From the NCBI GenBank assembly GCA_034769895.1, contig CM068369.1, positions 144,047,574-144,111,573 on the forward strand: a stretch of 64,000 bases of DNA, read 5' to 3'. The notes beneath the pieces were generated by a model. That model was not told the DNA's origin. It worked only from the letters and a program-made list of their open reading frames with translations, and did not search any database. The position numbers and the translations under genes were made by a program. Numbering within the stretch: the first letter of the stretch is position 1; every line of letters starts with the position of its first letter. The DNA is from Magicicada septendecula (lineage: Eukaryota; Arthropoda; Insecta; Hemiptera; Cicadidae). Positions 31,632 through 41,631 of this stretch are shown piece after piece.

Positions 31632-31917
31632 GTTTAAGTAACCTGCTTAAACCTCAATTTGAATATTCACCATCTGCCCATGCCCCAGAATTTACCTGCT
31701 AAGCTGTTTCCTTCCTCCCTTCCTAGTATGCCGACCACGCTGAATGCTGCTGCTACGCGCTATCACTGGCACGGAGGCTCTCTGCCTCGCGGGGAGCGAC
31801 CGACGCCTCACGGCGTCTGCACGCGGGACTGGGAACGGGTGACATCTGTCATCTGAACCCGTTCATGCGGCAGTGCCCACTGATTGCAAATATTTTAAAA
31901 TAAATAAAAATTAAAAC
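31632..31917 (+). other. 3' UTR of Jockey-like element
   Basis: About 285 bp from the ORF2 stop to an A-rich end. No ORF. Confidence 0.55.
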
Positions 31918-32089
31918 CTTTCTCCCCCGCCTTCTCAGTTAACTGGTTGGCGGTTGTCCATTCCTGATATTAGGCACCAGTCGAAGAACCAGACCTATGT
32001 ACATCCACAGGCAGCCATTGAGCTCGACTCAGATGCTGCAGTCATGCACCGGGTGCAAAGACGCCCCGCTACTACAATGCTATGCTATG

Positions 32090-32991
32090 CTATCGGCGGT
32101 TCATAGCGACGGACGCATTCTTATGAATATGGATGGACTCCAGATGCAGGCGAGTGAAGTAACTCCGGACAGAAGACAACACGCGGGCTTCATCAAACAT
32201 TACCCGGTGATCGTCGTGGGACAGAGCGTGTTCAGCAACTGCGGGCTTCTCCGGCTGGCCCAGGCGGCAGTATCTCCGATGTTCAGAGAGGCGCGTCCGG
32301 ACACTACGCTTCGTGGTGCCTATGTAGACCTGGCCACACGTACAAGGAATACTGTACACCCCGCACGACGAGAGTGGATCCCTGGCGTCTTTCACCGGTC
32401 GCAGGAACTGTTGGATCTTTTTGGTTGGCTTAAAGATCGTCCTGACGCCCCGCTTACTCAGCAACCTGCCGATGCGATCAGTCACGCCACGGATGTAGGG
32501 CAAGACAGCAGAGCCAACAACCTCAGGCAACTCCGACTGGTCCGGCCTACCAGATCTTCTCGGCCGGGCAGCTCTCCTAACCTCCGCAGCAGAATAGCCG
32601 TTGGACTGCAGTGCTTTCTCGAGATGCCGAAACTCATCTTCGAGATACCGGGGCTCACAGATTCTTTTTGCCCGGTCTACCAGAGTCTTCAGCACCGCCC
32701 TCTTCTGCCTAGGATGATGATTGGAGGTCTTGTGCAGATATCTGTCGGTGTGCGTTGGCTTCCTATAAACTTTATGTCCCAAGCTGCCATCGGTCCTTTT
32801 CAGGACCAACACATCCAGAAAAGCCAATTGATCACCACTCTCGCGCTCCATCGTAAACTGTATGCGCGGGTGTACAGCGTTCAGATGTCCAAGGAAGCGT
32901 TCCAACTCCTCATCCCCATGGCTCCAGACCACGAAAGTGTCGTCCACATACCGCAACCAACACTTCGGCTTCAGAGGCGCAGATGAAATTG
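32090..32991 (-). CDS. Penelope-like element: RT C-terminal half and GIY-YIG endonuclease
   Basis: A 288-codon minus-strand frame beginning at the catalytic motif RYVDDTFVVWSHG and continuing with FTMERESGDQLAFLDVLV, VYRKPTHTDRYLH and SNHHPRQKRAVL, all characteristic of Penelope-like RTs. The C-terminal third is a GIY-YIG nuclease: CGVYSIPCTCGQVYIGTTKRS, with a Cys-x-Cys metal site typical of this clade, then RLSEHRRYC, VAEHAL and FTRLHLESIHIHK (catalytic Glu). The 5' half is missing here; a related piece on the opposite strand begins at 33001, joined through a 55-bp inverted repeat. The large plus-strand ORF at the same place is an antisense shadow. Confidence 0.9.
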
Positions 32992-33210
32992 TGACCTGTT
33001 CTCGGCGGACATCACTGCTTTGTTCCGGCAGGTCCTAACAACGACCTACTTCCAGTGGAATGGCGGCTTCTATGAACAGTTGGATGGCGTTGCCATGGGA
33101 AGTCCTCTCAGCCCTGTGGTGGCAAACTTCTATATGGAGAGATTTGAAGAGTTGGCAATTTCATCTGCGCCTCTGAAGCCGAAGTGTTGGTTGCGGTATG
33201 TGGACGACAC
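32937..33210. repeat. 55-bp perfect inverted repeat at a Penelope inversion junction
   Basis: Arms 32937-32991 and 33156-33210 are reverse complements over all 55 bases, covering the codons from ISSAPLKPK to VDD. The spacer is 164 bp. The two RT pieces diverge from the centre, as expected from a template-switch or twin-priming inversion during insertion. Confidence 0.92.
33001..33210 (+). pseudogene. Penelope-like RT fragment, inverted relative to neighbour
   Basis: Plus-strand frame with ITALFRQVLTTTYFQWNG, DGVAMGSPLSPVVANFYME and CWLRYVDDT. This is the RT segment just upstream of and including the YVDD box. It ends at 33210 where repeat-array sequence begins. Its last 55 bases are a perfect reverse complement of 32937-32991, the start of the minus-strand piece. 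Confidence 0.88.
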
Positions 33211-33211
33211 G

Positions 33212-34660
33212 GTTTTTTATCAAGGGTAATTTTTTATGTTAAACGATAACAGCCGCAATTTCAAACAGAATCAAATGATGTTTTGCATACAGCCCTGTAT
33301 TGTAGAGTTCTCAATACCTATTGGTGTTGGTGAAGATCGGTTAAGGGAAAGGGGTAGTTTACCAGCAACATTTTATGTTGTAACAAGAGAAACGTTTCCA
33401 TGACGAACGATAACTGCTGCACATTCAAACAGAATCAAATATTTTTTTCATGCATCCCTGGTTTTTTGAGGACTGAAGGTCTATTGATTTTGGAGAAGAT
33501 CGGTTAAGAGAAAGGGGTAGTTTACCTGAAACATTTTATGATTAAACAAGAGTAAAGTTCTTAATTTTTATAAATAAAGTATCCTGATAAGAACTCATAA
33601 TAATCCACTGTAGAAACGTAGATGAAATATCTATAAATGAAGAGGTTAGGTGAACGAGGTGGGGGTAATTTTCTATTACTAAAAATTATAGTTGAAGGTG
33701 GAGGGGAGAATTTTTTATATGTGTACTACGTTATCGGCAACAAAGAAGTAGTTTTTTCTTAAAATTGTTTCCCGGGCTGTTTAGCCGTAGTCCAATGTTT
33801 TCTGTAAAACCAGACTTTTCGGCAGTGCCATCGACTGCCATCATCAGTGAAAATCGAGTGCGAAAACGTGAGGTGGTATACGTTAGTGACCACAGTACTG
33901 TGGTTAATGCTGAAGCAATAAGTAGAAAGACGTAGTTTCTATGGAAATATTTCATTTCGAATATGATTTTAAAAATAAATCTTAGAACATGGAAGTCATG
34001 TATGGTTCTCCATACCGATATTTACTTCCATATTCCTTAAGGAAATGGAAGTATGGTGATGGCAAAAAAATCGTGTTCGAGATTATTGCAGATTCTGATT
34101 GTACTACACTCAAAACATGAAAAAAAGTCGTTTTTCGAAAAGTGTCTGTGTATGTGTCTGTCTGTCTGTCTGTCTGTAGATTTTTTTTCTATGGCAAACG
34201 ATAACTGCCGCAAATTCAAACAGAGTCAAATAATTTTTTGCGTACAGCCCTGATTTGTAGAGTAGTCACGACCTATTGTTTTTGGTGAAGATCGGTTGAG
34301 GGGAAGGGGTAGTTTACCAGCAACGGTTTTTTTTATCAAGGGAATTTTTTCCAAACGATAACAGCTGCAAATTCAAACAGAATCAAATAATGTTTCGCAT
34401 ACAGCCCTGAATTGTAGAGTTCTCAAGACCTGTTGTTTTGGTGAAGATCGGTTAAGGGGAAGGGGTAGTTTGCCTGCAACGTTTTTTTATCAAGGGTATT
34501 TTCTATGGCAAACGATAACAGCCGCAAATTCAAACAGAATCAAATAAGTTTTTGCATACGTCCCTGAATTGTAGAGATCTCAGGGACTTTTGATTTTGGT
34601 GAAGATCGGTTAAGGAGAAGGGGTAGTTCACCAGCAACATTTTACGTTTTAACAACAGTA
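33212..34660 (+). repeat. Tandem ~160-bp repeats flanking a Penelope-associated module
   Basis: Units carrying AAACGATAACAGCCGCAAATTC, a GAAGATCGGTTAAGGG block and GGGGTAGTTTACC recur at about 33240, 33404, 34197, 34352 and 34510 (spacing 155-164 bp). Between the second and third lies about 750 bp: a B segment (33545-33720), a module (33720-34022) with CCCGGGCTGTTTAGCCG and TTTTCGGCAGTGCC, then a D segment with TTCCTTAAGGAA and a TGTC microsatellite. The reverse-complement set recurs at 39659-41440. Confidence 0.82.
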
Positions 34661-34892
34661 AAGTACTTGAAAATTCTTTTAAACTCTTTCAAACAATGGT
34701 AATTGTTAAAAATAAAATAATTTTGTTGCCAGGCAAGAAAATTATAATTTTTTCATTTTAATGTAAATTATTTATGAGTTAATATACATGTATAAAATAA
34801 TATATCGTTCGTGGCAGGTAAGCATATCTCAGTTATGTAATGTTTACGTTTCCATTTTATTATTATGACTACAGCAATAAAAAGGCAGGGAA

Positions 34893-34946
<54 letters not shown>

Positions 34947-35439
34947 TCGCGTTATTTCTGGCCTCACTCATGTTTATTTTCTTACATTTGCACGCTTTTT
35001 TAAATGCAAAGTGCCGAAACCCACACCAACATAACGCGTGCAAGCCGAAAAAATGGACATCAAATTGCTTCCTGTGGATCGCTGGGCAGTGTAACTGCAC
35101 GTGTTTACAGAGGAACGATTCATAGACAGACTTTTCGTCTTTAGGAATGAACCCTCTGCAAGATGCTGAGGGTCCATGAGTGACTTCGGAGCGCTCCTTC
35201 TTTTTCGCGTGTTTGTTCTGTGAAACATACACTGTAGATTCGCAGCTTTACTCTAAGCAACGCTCAATAGGAAATGTTGAAAATTTTTGTCCACGGTGTA
35301 CCCTCCTTCACACTAAACCTGCTCTGATGTTTTAATTACGGTCATCATAATATTAAAACTTTGGAAACTTGAGCACTACTTAATTGAGATGAATCATTAA
35401 CTTATACAAGCCATTAATTTTATTCATATTTTTTATATA
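34661..35439. other. Noncoding DNA with (AC)n microsatellite
   Basis: Contains (AC)n at 34894-34944, about 25 units. ORFs through it are simple-repeat artefacts. No gene recognised. Confidence 0.6.
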
Positions 35440-35744
35440 TATGTGTACAACGTTATCGGCAACAAAGAAGTAGTTTTTGTTAAAATTCCTTCCCGGGATA
35501 TTTGGCCGTAGTCCAATGTTTTCTACAAAACCAAACGTTTCGGCAATGCCATCGACTTCCATCATCAGTGAAAATCGAGTGCGATAACGTGAGGTGGTAT
35601 ACGTTAGTGACCACAGTACTGTGGTTAAGGCTAAAGCAGTAAGTAGAAAGAAGTAGTTTCTATGGTAATATTTCATTTCGAAAATGATTTTAAATATAAA
35701 TCTTAGAATATGGAAGTCATGTATGGTTCTCCATACCGATATTA
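35440..35744 (+). repeat. Penelope-associated module, separate copy
   Basis: Nearly identical in order to 33720-34022: ACGTTATCGGCAACAAAGAA, CCCGGGATATTTGGCCG, ACGTTTCGGCAATGCC, CATCATCAGTGAAAATCGAG, GGTGGTATACGTTAGTGACC and the terminal GGTTCTCCATACCGATATT. Flanked here by different sequence, so it is an independent insertion or a solo copy. Confidence 0.75.
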
Positions 35745-36550
35745 TGAACGTAATGAATTGAGATTACAGTGATCGGAGGTGACCACTCTCCTATTAAATA
35801 ATAATAATAGTTTTGTTGTATTAACGTTTTCGTATATTGTATGCTCCAAGAACCCCGTATGGATTATTTTAATAGTAAATAAACATTGTAAAGTATGGAA
35901 TACACGTACGCAGAATAACCACCCTGAGGCATTTTAAAAAGAGTCTCATAACCAATGAAAGATAATTGTAAAGATTTAATCTTATATTGTTAAAGGTTAA
36001 TGAGAGAAATGATCATACACCCACAATAAATAAATTATGTTCAAAAGAATAATGAGTTGGCCCGATTATTTCAAATAGATAGGTATTTACAGGCTTGGCA
36101 GTCGACGTGCGACAGTTGGCAACGCAAACGGCGCCACGATTATTTGAATTGATGTTGTTTCTTTTAGGGAAGCTGACACACTGTACCTGCTCCTGAGATC
36201 ATCACACCAAGTAAGTACCTTGATAAAAAATGTCTTAATTACAGTCGCTACCAACGCCACCGAAAATATCTACGAGAGAAGAGGAGACCAACTCTGTCCG
36301 ATACTCGATATTCGACGAACGATGAGTTGGCTAAACCAGAAAAATGAATCGTGAACGCTTTAAAACAACGACCTTTAATAATAATTAAAACCACAAACAA
36401 ATATTAAATCAAATTATAAATTAAAATAATTTAAATCAAACATAAATAAAATTACATAAATTACTACGACTCAGTTCTCTTACAAAATGACGCCAACATG
36501 GCTTTTAAACAATAGGATCGAGAGTATATTACAAATTGGCGACCAACGTT
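35745..36550 (+). repeat. Probable 5' LTR end and primer-binding site of a gag-bearing element
   Basis: ACA at 36531-36533, a 3-nt AAT spacer and TGGCGACCAAC (from 36537) repeat the LTR/primer-binding arrangement of the gag-only element at 24.85 kb, here on the plus strand just upstream of a coiled-coil gag fragment. The LTR left edge is not defined and no second LTR was found. Confidence 0.4.
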
Positions 36551-36684
36551 AGAAGCTAGAATTAGGTAAAATCTAATTCAAAATAAACAAAAAATAATAT
36601 TTTTGAAACAACATAACTTCTCGTGGCAGCTGCAATACGAACAAACGGAAAATGCACCGGAGAGCCACCTCGAAATAACGCGCG

Positions 36685-37085
36685 GTGGAAGCCGAAAAAG
36701 AATGGGATATGGACGATAAGGAGGCGACACCAGTCAAAGATATGGAAGCGGTATTACCTCCCGCGGAACCGAAACAACCCGCACAACGAGAGGAACAACC
36801 TGAGAGACCCACACAAACAGGGGACGCGAACTTATTAGAAATGATGAGGGCGATGATGGAAGATAACCGAAAAATTATAAAGGAAGAGTTGAAGGAAACC
36901 AACAAGTATATCGAGTCATTAAGAGAAGATTTTAAGGGAGAACTAAATAAACATTATGAGAAAGTAAATAAGAAGTGGGATGATTTACGTAAGAGTATGA
37001 ATGATGGTTTTAAGAAATGGAGAGAGGAAATAAATATAGCTTTAAGGAGGCGAGAGAAGAAATACCCAACAATGAAGACGTGGAA
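36685..37085 (+). pseudogene. Gag N-terminal fragment (coiled coil)
   Basis: Plus-strand frame with an acidic, Pro/Gln-rich start, then MMRAMMEDNRKIIKEELKET and KVNKKWDDLRKSMNDGFKKW, a coiled coil like those of the gag genes at 17.0 and 24.0 kb. Similarity ends at about 37085 where an unrelated RT fragment is fused. An LTR-like end with primer-binding site lies about 135 bp upstream. Confidence 0.55.
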
Positions 37086-37097
37086 CCAGCAAATTAG

Positions 37098-37310
37098 TTG
37101 GCCATGTTCGCCGACTACACGGCGGTGTATGCCGTCGATCGTCGAGCTAAGACGGCCGTTATCTGGTTCCAGGGACAATTGGACGAATACGTTGAGTGGG
37201 CAGAGAAATGGAGAGTTGCCATCAACGCGGCCAAGAGCACAGCAGTATTCTTCTCCAGACGCTTTAGGCTCCCCGACAGACTCTACGTAGGCGGTTTAGC
37301 GACAACCTGA
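37098..37310 (+). pseudogene. Non-LTR RT fragment with mutated FADD box
   Basis: A 70-codon frame with AMFADYTAVYAVDRR, LDEYVEWAEKWRVAINAAKS and AVFFSRR, the region around the catalytic box of Jockey-type RTs. The second Asp of FADD is Tyr here, which would abolish catalysis. It is abruptly joined to gag sequence upstream and low-complexity DNA downstream. Confidence 0.75.
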
Positions 37311-37387
37311 CGTTCTATCCTGTACCGTACTACTGTGTATCACGTTTCGGCGAACTCGTAAGAAGACACAAGTATGCAAAGCACGAT

Positions 37388-37435
37388 GAAGAAGAAGAAG
37401 AAGAAGAACAACAACAACAACAACAACAACAACAA
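37388..37435. repeat. (GAA)n(CAA)n microsatellite
   Basis: Seven GAA then nine CAA triplets at the junction between the RT fragment and the integrase fragment. Confidence 0.9.
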
Positions 37436-37510
37436 AAATATGGAAAAGGTTAGCAACACGATCGCGATGGAGCTGCACAGACCGGTGAGAAGTAATTTCG
37501 CGAGACGTGC

Positions 37511-37780
37511 GTGGAGTTGAAGGGACTGTACGACCTCCACCAAGCCGATTTGGTGGAGATGATACCGCACGCTAAGGTGAACAAAGGCTACAAGTATCTT
37601 ATGACTGTTATAAACGCGTTCAGCAAGTTCGCGTACGCCGTCCCGTTGAAAACTAAGACGGGAGCGGAAGTAGCGCGCGCACTAGAACCGATACTCAAAA
37701 CCAATAGAATGAAATATCTGCAAACGGACAACGGTAAAGAATACTACAACAGCGCTGTACAGTCTTTGAACCGACTGACT
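37511..37780 (+). pseudogene. Integrase fragment, Polinton/Maverick-like
   Basis: The frame carries GLYDLHQADLVEM with the first catalytic Asp, NKGYKYLMTVINAFSKFAYA, VPLKTKTGAEVARAL and LQTDNGKEYYN with the second Asp. It stops before the catalytic Glu. This wording of the rve core is closest to integrases of Polinton/Maverick elements, though a Ginger-type or other transposon integrase cannot be excluded. It is about 13 kb from the virus-like block at 51-64 kb and separated by other elements, so probably a different insertion. Confidence 0.55.
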
Positions 37781-37846
37781 GACAGTTCTGTTTCTATTAC
37801 TGCTTCTCTCTCTATTTAGACAAATTTTTCGAAAAAGCCTATTAAC

Positions 37847-38275
37847 CCAGGAAGAATCTTCTCATCCGCTCGGAAAAATATTCAGATTCGGGTTTTTTGC
37901 ATAATCTTATTCTAAAAGGTCCCCTTTTAACAAATCTGCATGTTGCCAGGTCCAAAAGTGGGTCAAAAATTGTTTAAACAATTATTTTTAAACAAATTGA
38001 AAAAATTGGTTTTTTGCCCCGGACAAATTTGTCTTAGGTGTCTTGAGTCATTTTAAACAAAAATGGTCTCTTGTGAGTTTTCTCTAAAATTGATATTTTT
38101 CGAGATATAAATTTTTTTAAAGTTCGGAAAAACCCAAAAATGGCCATTTTCAACCCTGAAAAACGATATGAAAAACCACAAATTTTAATGTTGCCAAAGC
38201 CCTTAAATATTCTTTAAACATCCCTTAACAAAATCCCGAAGAGTTTCAGGCGATTATGTTATTGCTTGTTATTAT
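37847..38275 (+). repeat. Left inverted repeat of foldback element
   Basis: About 430 bp, including GGCCATTTTC, a CGAGATATAAATTTTTTTAAAG block and TTAAGGGATG-type sequence at the inner edge. It is the reverse complement of the two halves of the right arm. Confidence 0.78.
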
Positions 38276-38463
38276 GTAACACGAGCGTACATATACACTA
38301 CACACACAACAACACTCTCCCCCCACCGTTAACATATGGTAACTAGACGATCTACAACAACAAAACGGTGCAAGTACTGTGCAAGATCGTGCCTGTAAGG
38401 TCGTTCAAAGTAGCTATTTGAAACTGTGCGCTTTTTGTCTGTGAATTATGTTGTTTAGTTAAA

Positions 38464-38895
38464 ATGTCTTTTTCTACAGTTCCTCTTAAAAGAAAAAGTT
38501 TGGAAAATAGTTTAACATGTATTTTTTGCAAAGATCTTCGCAATATAGTGCAGAACCCTAAATCAGAGTCGTATTTGATGGTACAAAGTGCTGCTTTTCG
38601 TCGCCAAGATGATGTTACAAGCAAGTTTGAGTCTATGTATGATTCAAACGCAATTAAACAAACATTTTCTTGGCATAGAACATGTTTTTCAACCTATGTA
38701 ATAATGCCATATTACCTAAATTTATGACAAAAAATGCTTTGCCAGACAATGTAGTAAAGCCATGCAAATGTAAAAAGACCTGTAACACTAAGGCATGCAA
38801 TTGTAAAAAAAAATAGTTTAAATTGTATAACTCTGTGTGGCTGTGATTTAGATGTTTGCGAGAACAAAAATATGACATTTGTAAGCGAAGATGAC
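38464..38895 (+). pseudogene. Deleted transposon protein: CxxC...HxxC N-terminus and CXC-like C-terminus
   Basis: The ATG at 38464 opens an 87-codon frame with SLTCIFCKD and, further on, a WHRTCF motif, together a likely zinc-binding CxxC...HxxC unit. After a frame change, KPCKCKKTCNTKACNCKK and, beyond a run of nine A, LNCITLCGCDLDVCEN form a Cys-rich CXC/tesmin-like module (about 38756-38875). An AATAAA lies near 38947. The order suggests the two ends of a longer protein joined by internal deletion in a non-autonomous copy. No catalytic domain remains. Confidence 0.5.
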
Positions 38896-39419
38896 TATTG
38901 TTAGAATATATTATTACTTATTGTCACTTGATTTTGTATTTTTCCAATAAAAACTATTATCAAAAATATATAATTCGCTGTTTTTTTTATCCTGCTGCTA
39001 TTTTAATTACCGAATAAAGATAATGTTCAATATTTTTTAACTAATGTTTCTGCTCTTATATTATAAATAAAAAATTATTAACATGAACAAATTTTGATGT
39101 TAACCATAAATATAATTTTTTTAAAATGCTTCATTTTTTCAAGATTTTATTAATCATTATTCACATTTGTATATACGTATTTATAATTACATATTATGTT
39201 GGTTTGCTTTAGCAATAATAAGGTTAGCCTCACTTTTGCAATAACATTCAAGATTAAATAATTTGGTTTTTCACAAAATCTGCAGAAAAGAATAAGGTAC
39301 TTACCAGTTACATATGAGCTCCAGCAAGGGTACGTATACTCCGCGTGAGTGGGAGAGAGACGCAGCATAGGAGCGGCGGCGGCAGAGAATAATGATGCAC
39401 GCGCTTAATTAACAATTAA

Positions 39420-39658
39420 AAAACAAAGGGTTGCAATAACATAATCGTCTAAAACTCTTCGGGTTTTCGTTAAGGGATGTTTAAAGAATATTTAAAGGCT
39501 TTGGCAACATTAAAATTTGTGGTTTTTCATATCGTTTTTCAAGGTCGAAAATGGCCATTTTTGGGTTTTTCCGAACTTTAAAAAAATTTATATCTCGAAA
39601 AATATCAATTTTAGAGAAAAATCACAAGAGACCATTTTTGTTTAAAATCACCCAACAA
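39420..39658 (-). repeat. Right inverted repeat of foldback element, inner half
   Basis: Reverse complement of about 38060-38275. Interrupted at about 39658 by the insertion that follows. Confidence 0.78.
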
Positions 39659-41440
39659 ACAAAAATATCGGTATGGAGAACCATACATGACTTCCATGTT
39701 CTAAGATTTATATTTAAAAACATATTCGGAATAAAATATTACCATAGAAACTACTTCTTTCTACTTATTGTTTCAGCCTTAACCACGGTACTGTGGTCAC
39801 TAACGTATACCACCTGACGTTTTCACACTCGATTTTCACTGATGATGGCAGTCGATGGACTGCCGAAAAGTCTGGTTTTGCAGAAAACATTGGACTACGG
39901 CTAAACAGCCCGGGAAGGAATTTAACAAAGAACTACTTCTTTGGTGCCGATAATGTAGTACACATATAAAAAATTCTCCCCTCCCCAATCAACTATAATT
40001 TTCATTAATAGAAAATTACCCCCACCCCGTTCACCTAACCTCTTCATTTATAGATATTTCATCTACGTTTCTACAGTGGATTATTATGAGCTTCTTATTA
40101 GGATACATTATTTATCAAAATTAAGTACTTTACTCTTGTTAAAACATAAAACGTTGCAGGTAAACTACCCCTTTCTCTTAACCGATCTTCACCAAAATCA
40201 ATAGACATTCAGTCCTCTACAATTCAGAGATGCGTGCAAAAAAATAGTTGATTCTGTTAGAAATGTGCGACAGTTATCGTTCGTCATATAAACAATTACC
40301 CTTGTTAAAAACAAAAACGTTGCAGGTAAACTACCCCTCTCCCTTAACCGATCTTCAACACAAACAAACAGATCTTGCGAACTCTACAATTCAGGGGTGT
40401 ATGCAGAACATTATTTGATTCTGTTGGAATTTGCGGCAGTTATCTTTCGCAAAAAAAATTACCCTTCTTAAAACATAAAATGTTGTTGGTAAACTACCCC
40501 TTTCCCTTAACCGATCTTCACCAAAACCAATAGGTCTTGAGAACTCTATAATTCAGGGCTGTATGCAAAAGAGTAGTTGATTCTGTTTGAATTTGCGGCT
40601 TTTATCGTTTGCCATAGAAAAAAATTACACTTGTTTAAAAAAACCGTTGCCGGTAAACTACCCCTTCCCCTTAACCGATCTTTACCAAAATCAAGAGGTC
40701 GTGAGCACTCTACAAATCAGGACTACATGCAAAACAGTATTTGATTCTGTTTCAATTTGCGACTCTTATCGTTTGCCATAAAAAATACCCTTTTAAAACA
40801 TAAAACGTTGCAGGTAAACTACCCCTTTCCCTAAACCGATCTTCACCTAAAACAATAGGCCTTTAGTACTTAAGAAATCAGGACTGTATGCAAAAACTTT
40901 TTGATTCTGTTTGAATTTGCGGCTCTTATCGTTTGCCACATAAAATACCCTTGTTAAAACATAAAACGTTAGAGGTAAACTACCCCTTTCCCTTAACCGA
41001 TCTTTACCAAAATCGACAGATCTTGAGAACTCTACAATTCAGGGCTGTATGCAAAACATTATTTGATTCTGTTTGAATTTGCGGCTGTTATCGTTTACCA
41101 AACAAACAAAATTACCCTTGATAAAAAAAACCGTTGCAGGTAAACTACCCCTTTCCCTCAACCGATCTATACCAAAAACAATAGGTCGCGAGTATTCTGC
41201 AAATCAGAGCTGTATGCAAAAAATGATTTGATTCAGTTTGAATTTGCGGCTGTTATCGTTTGCCATAGAAAAAAATCTGCACATAGACAGATAGACACAC
41301 AGACACACACACAGACACTTTTCGAAAAACGACTTTTTTTCATGTTTTGAGTGTAGTACAATCAGAATCTGCAATAATCTCGAACACGATTTTTTTTTGC
41401 TATCACTATACTTCCATTTCCTTAAGGAACATGGAAGTAA
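39659..41440 (-). mobile_element. Inserted Penelope-associated unit with seven ~160-bp repeats
   Basis: From left to right: a module (39659-39965) that is the reverse complement of 33720-34022, a B segment (to about 40150), at least seven tandem copies of the ~160-bp repeat (GAATTTGCGGC..TTATCGTTTGCC at about 40260, 40425, 40590, 40755, 40915, 41075, 41240), and the D segment ending CCTTAAGGAACATGGAAGT. It lies inside the right arm of the foldback element, so it is younger. No coding region, so non-autonomous. Confidence 0.78.
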
Positions 41441-41631
41441 CCAGACAAATTTGTCCGGGGCAAGAAAAACAATTTTTACAATTTGTTTTAAAAAAATCGT
41501 TTAAAAAATTTTTGACCCACTTTTGGACCTGGCAACATGCAGATTTGTTAAAAGGGGACCTTTTAGAGTAAGATTATGCAAAAACACCGAATCTTAATAT
41601 TTTTCCGAGCGGATGCGAAGATTCTTCCTGG
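41441..41631 (-). repeat. Right inverted repeat of foldback element, outer half
   Basis: Reverse complement of 37847-38035, ending CTTCCTGG at 41631. Confidence 0.78.

Larger units (their letters stand above)
27325..31917 (+). mobile_element. Jockey-like non-LTR retrotransposon with two ORFs
   Basis: ORF1 (27325-28938) and ORF2 (28931-31631) overlap by 8 nt (ATGGCTAA). They are followed by about 285 bp of 3' UTR ending in an A-rich tail (AAAATAAATAAAAATTAAAA, about 31898-31917). The sequence is GC-richer than its surroundings. The 5' boundary is not resolved; some of 27060-27324 is probably 5' UTR. ORF2 has two frame changes, so the copy is not functional as assembled. Confidence 0.82.
37847..41631. 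mobile_element. Foldback DNA transposon with ~400-bp inverted repeats, interrupted on the right
   Basis: The left arm (37847-38275) is matched in reverse complement by 41441-41631 plus 39420-39658. Ends read inward as CCAGGAAGAATCTTC on both sides. The right arm is split by a 1.78-kb insertion (39659-41440). The interior (38276-39419) holds a short zinc-finger gene remnant. No target duplication is obvious (TTAA precedes the left end but not the right). The superfamily is not identified. Confidence 0.75.

Noticed and set aside
31997..32986. 329-aa plus-strand ORF
   Set aside because: It lies antisense to the Penelope-like RT/GIY-YIG frame, which has unmistakable motifs; the plus frame has none.
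34768..35232. ORFs through 34.8-35.2 kb on both strands
   Set aside because: Each is built around the (AC)n microsatellite (Thr-His or Cys-Val runs) with no domain.
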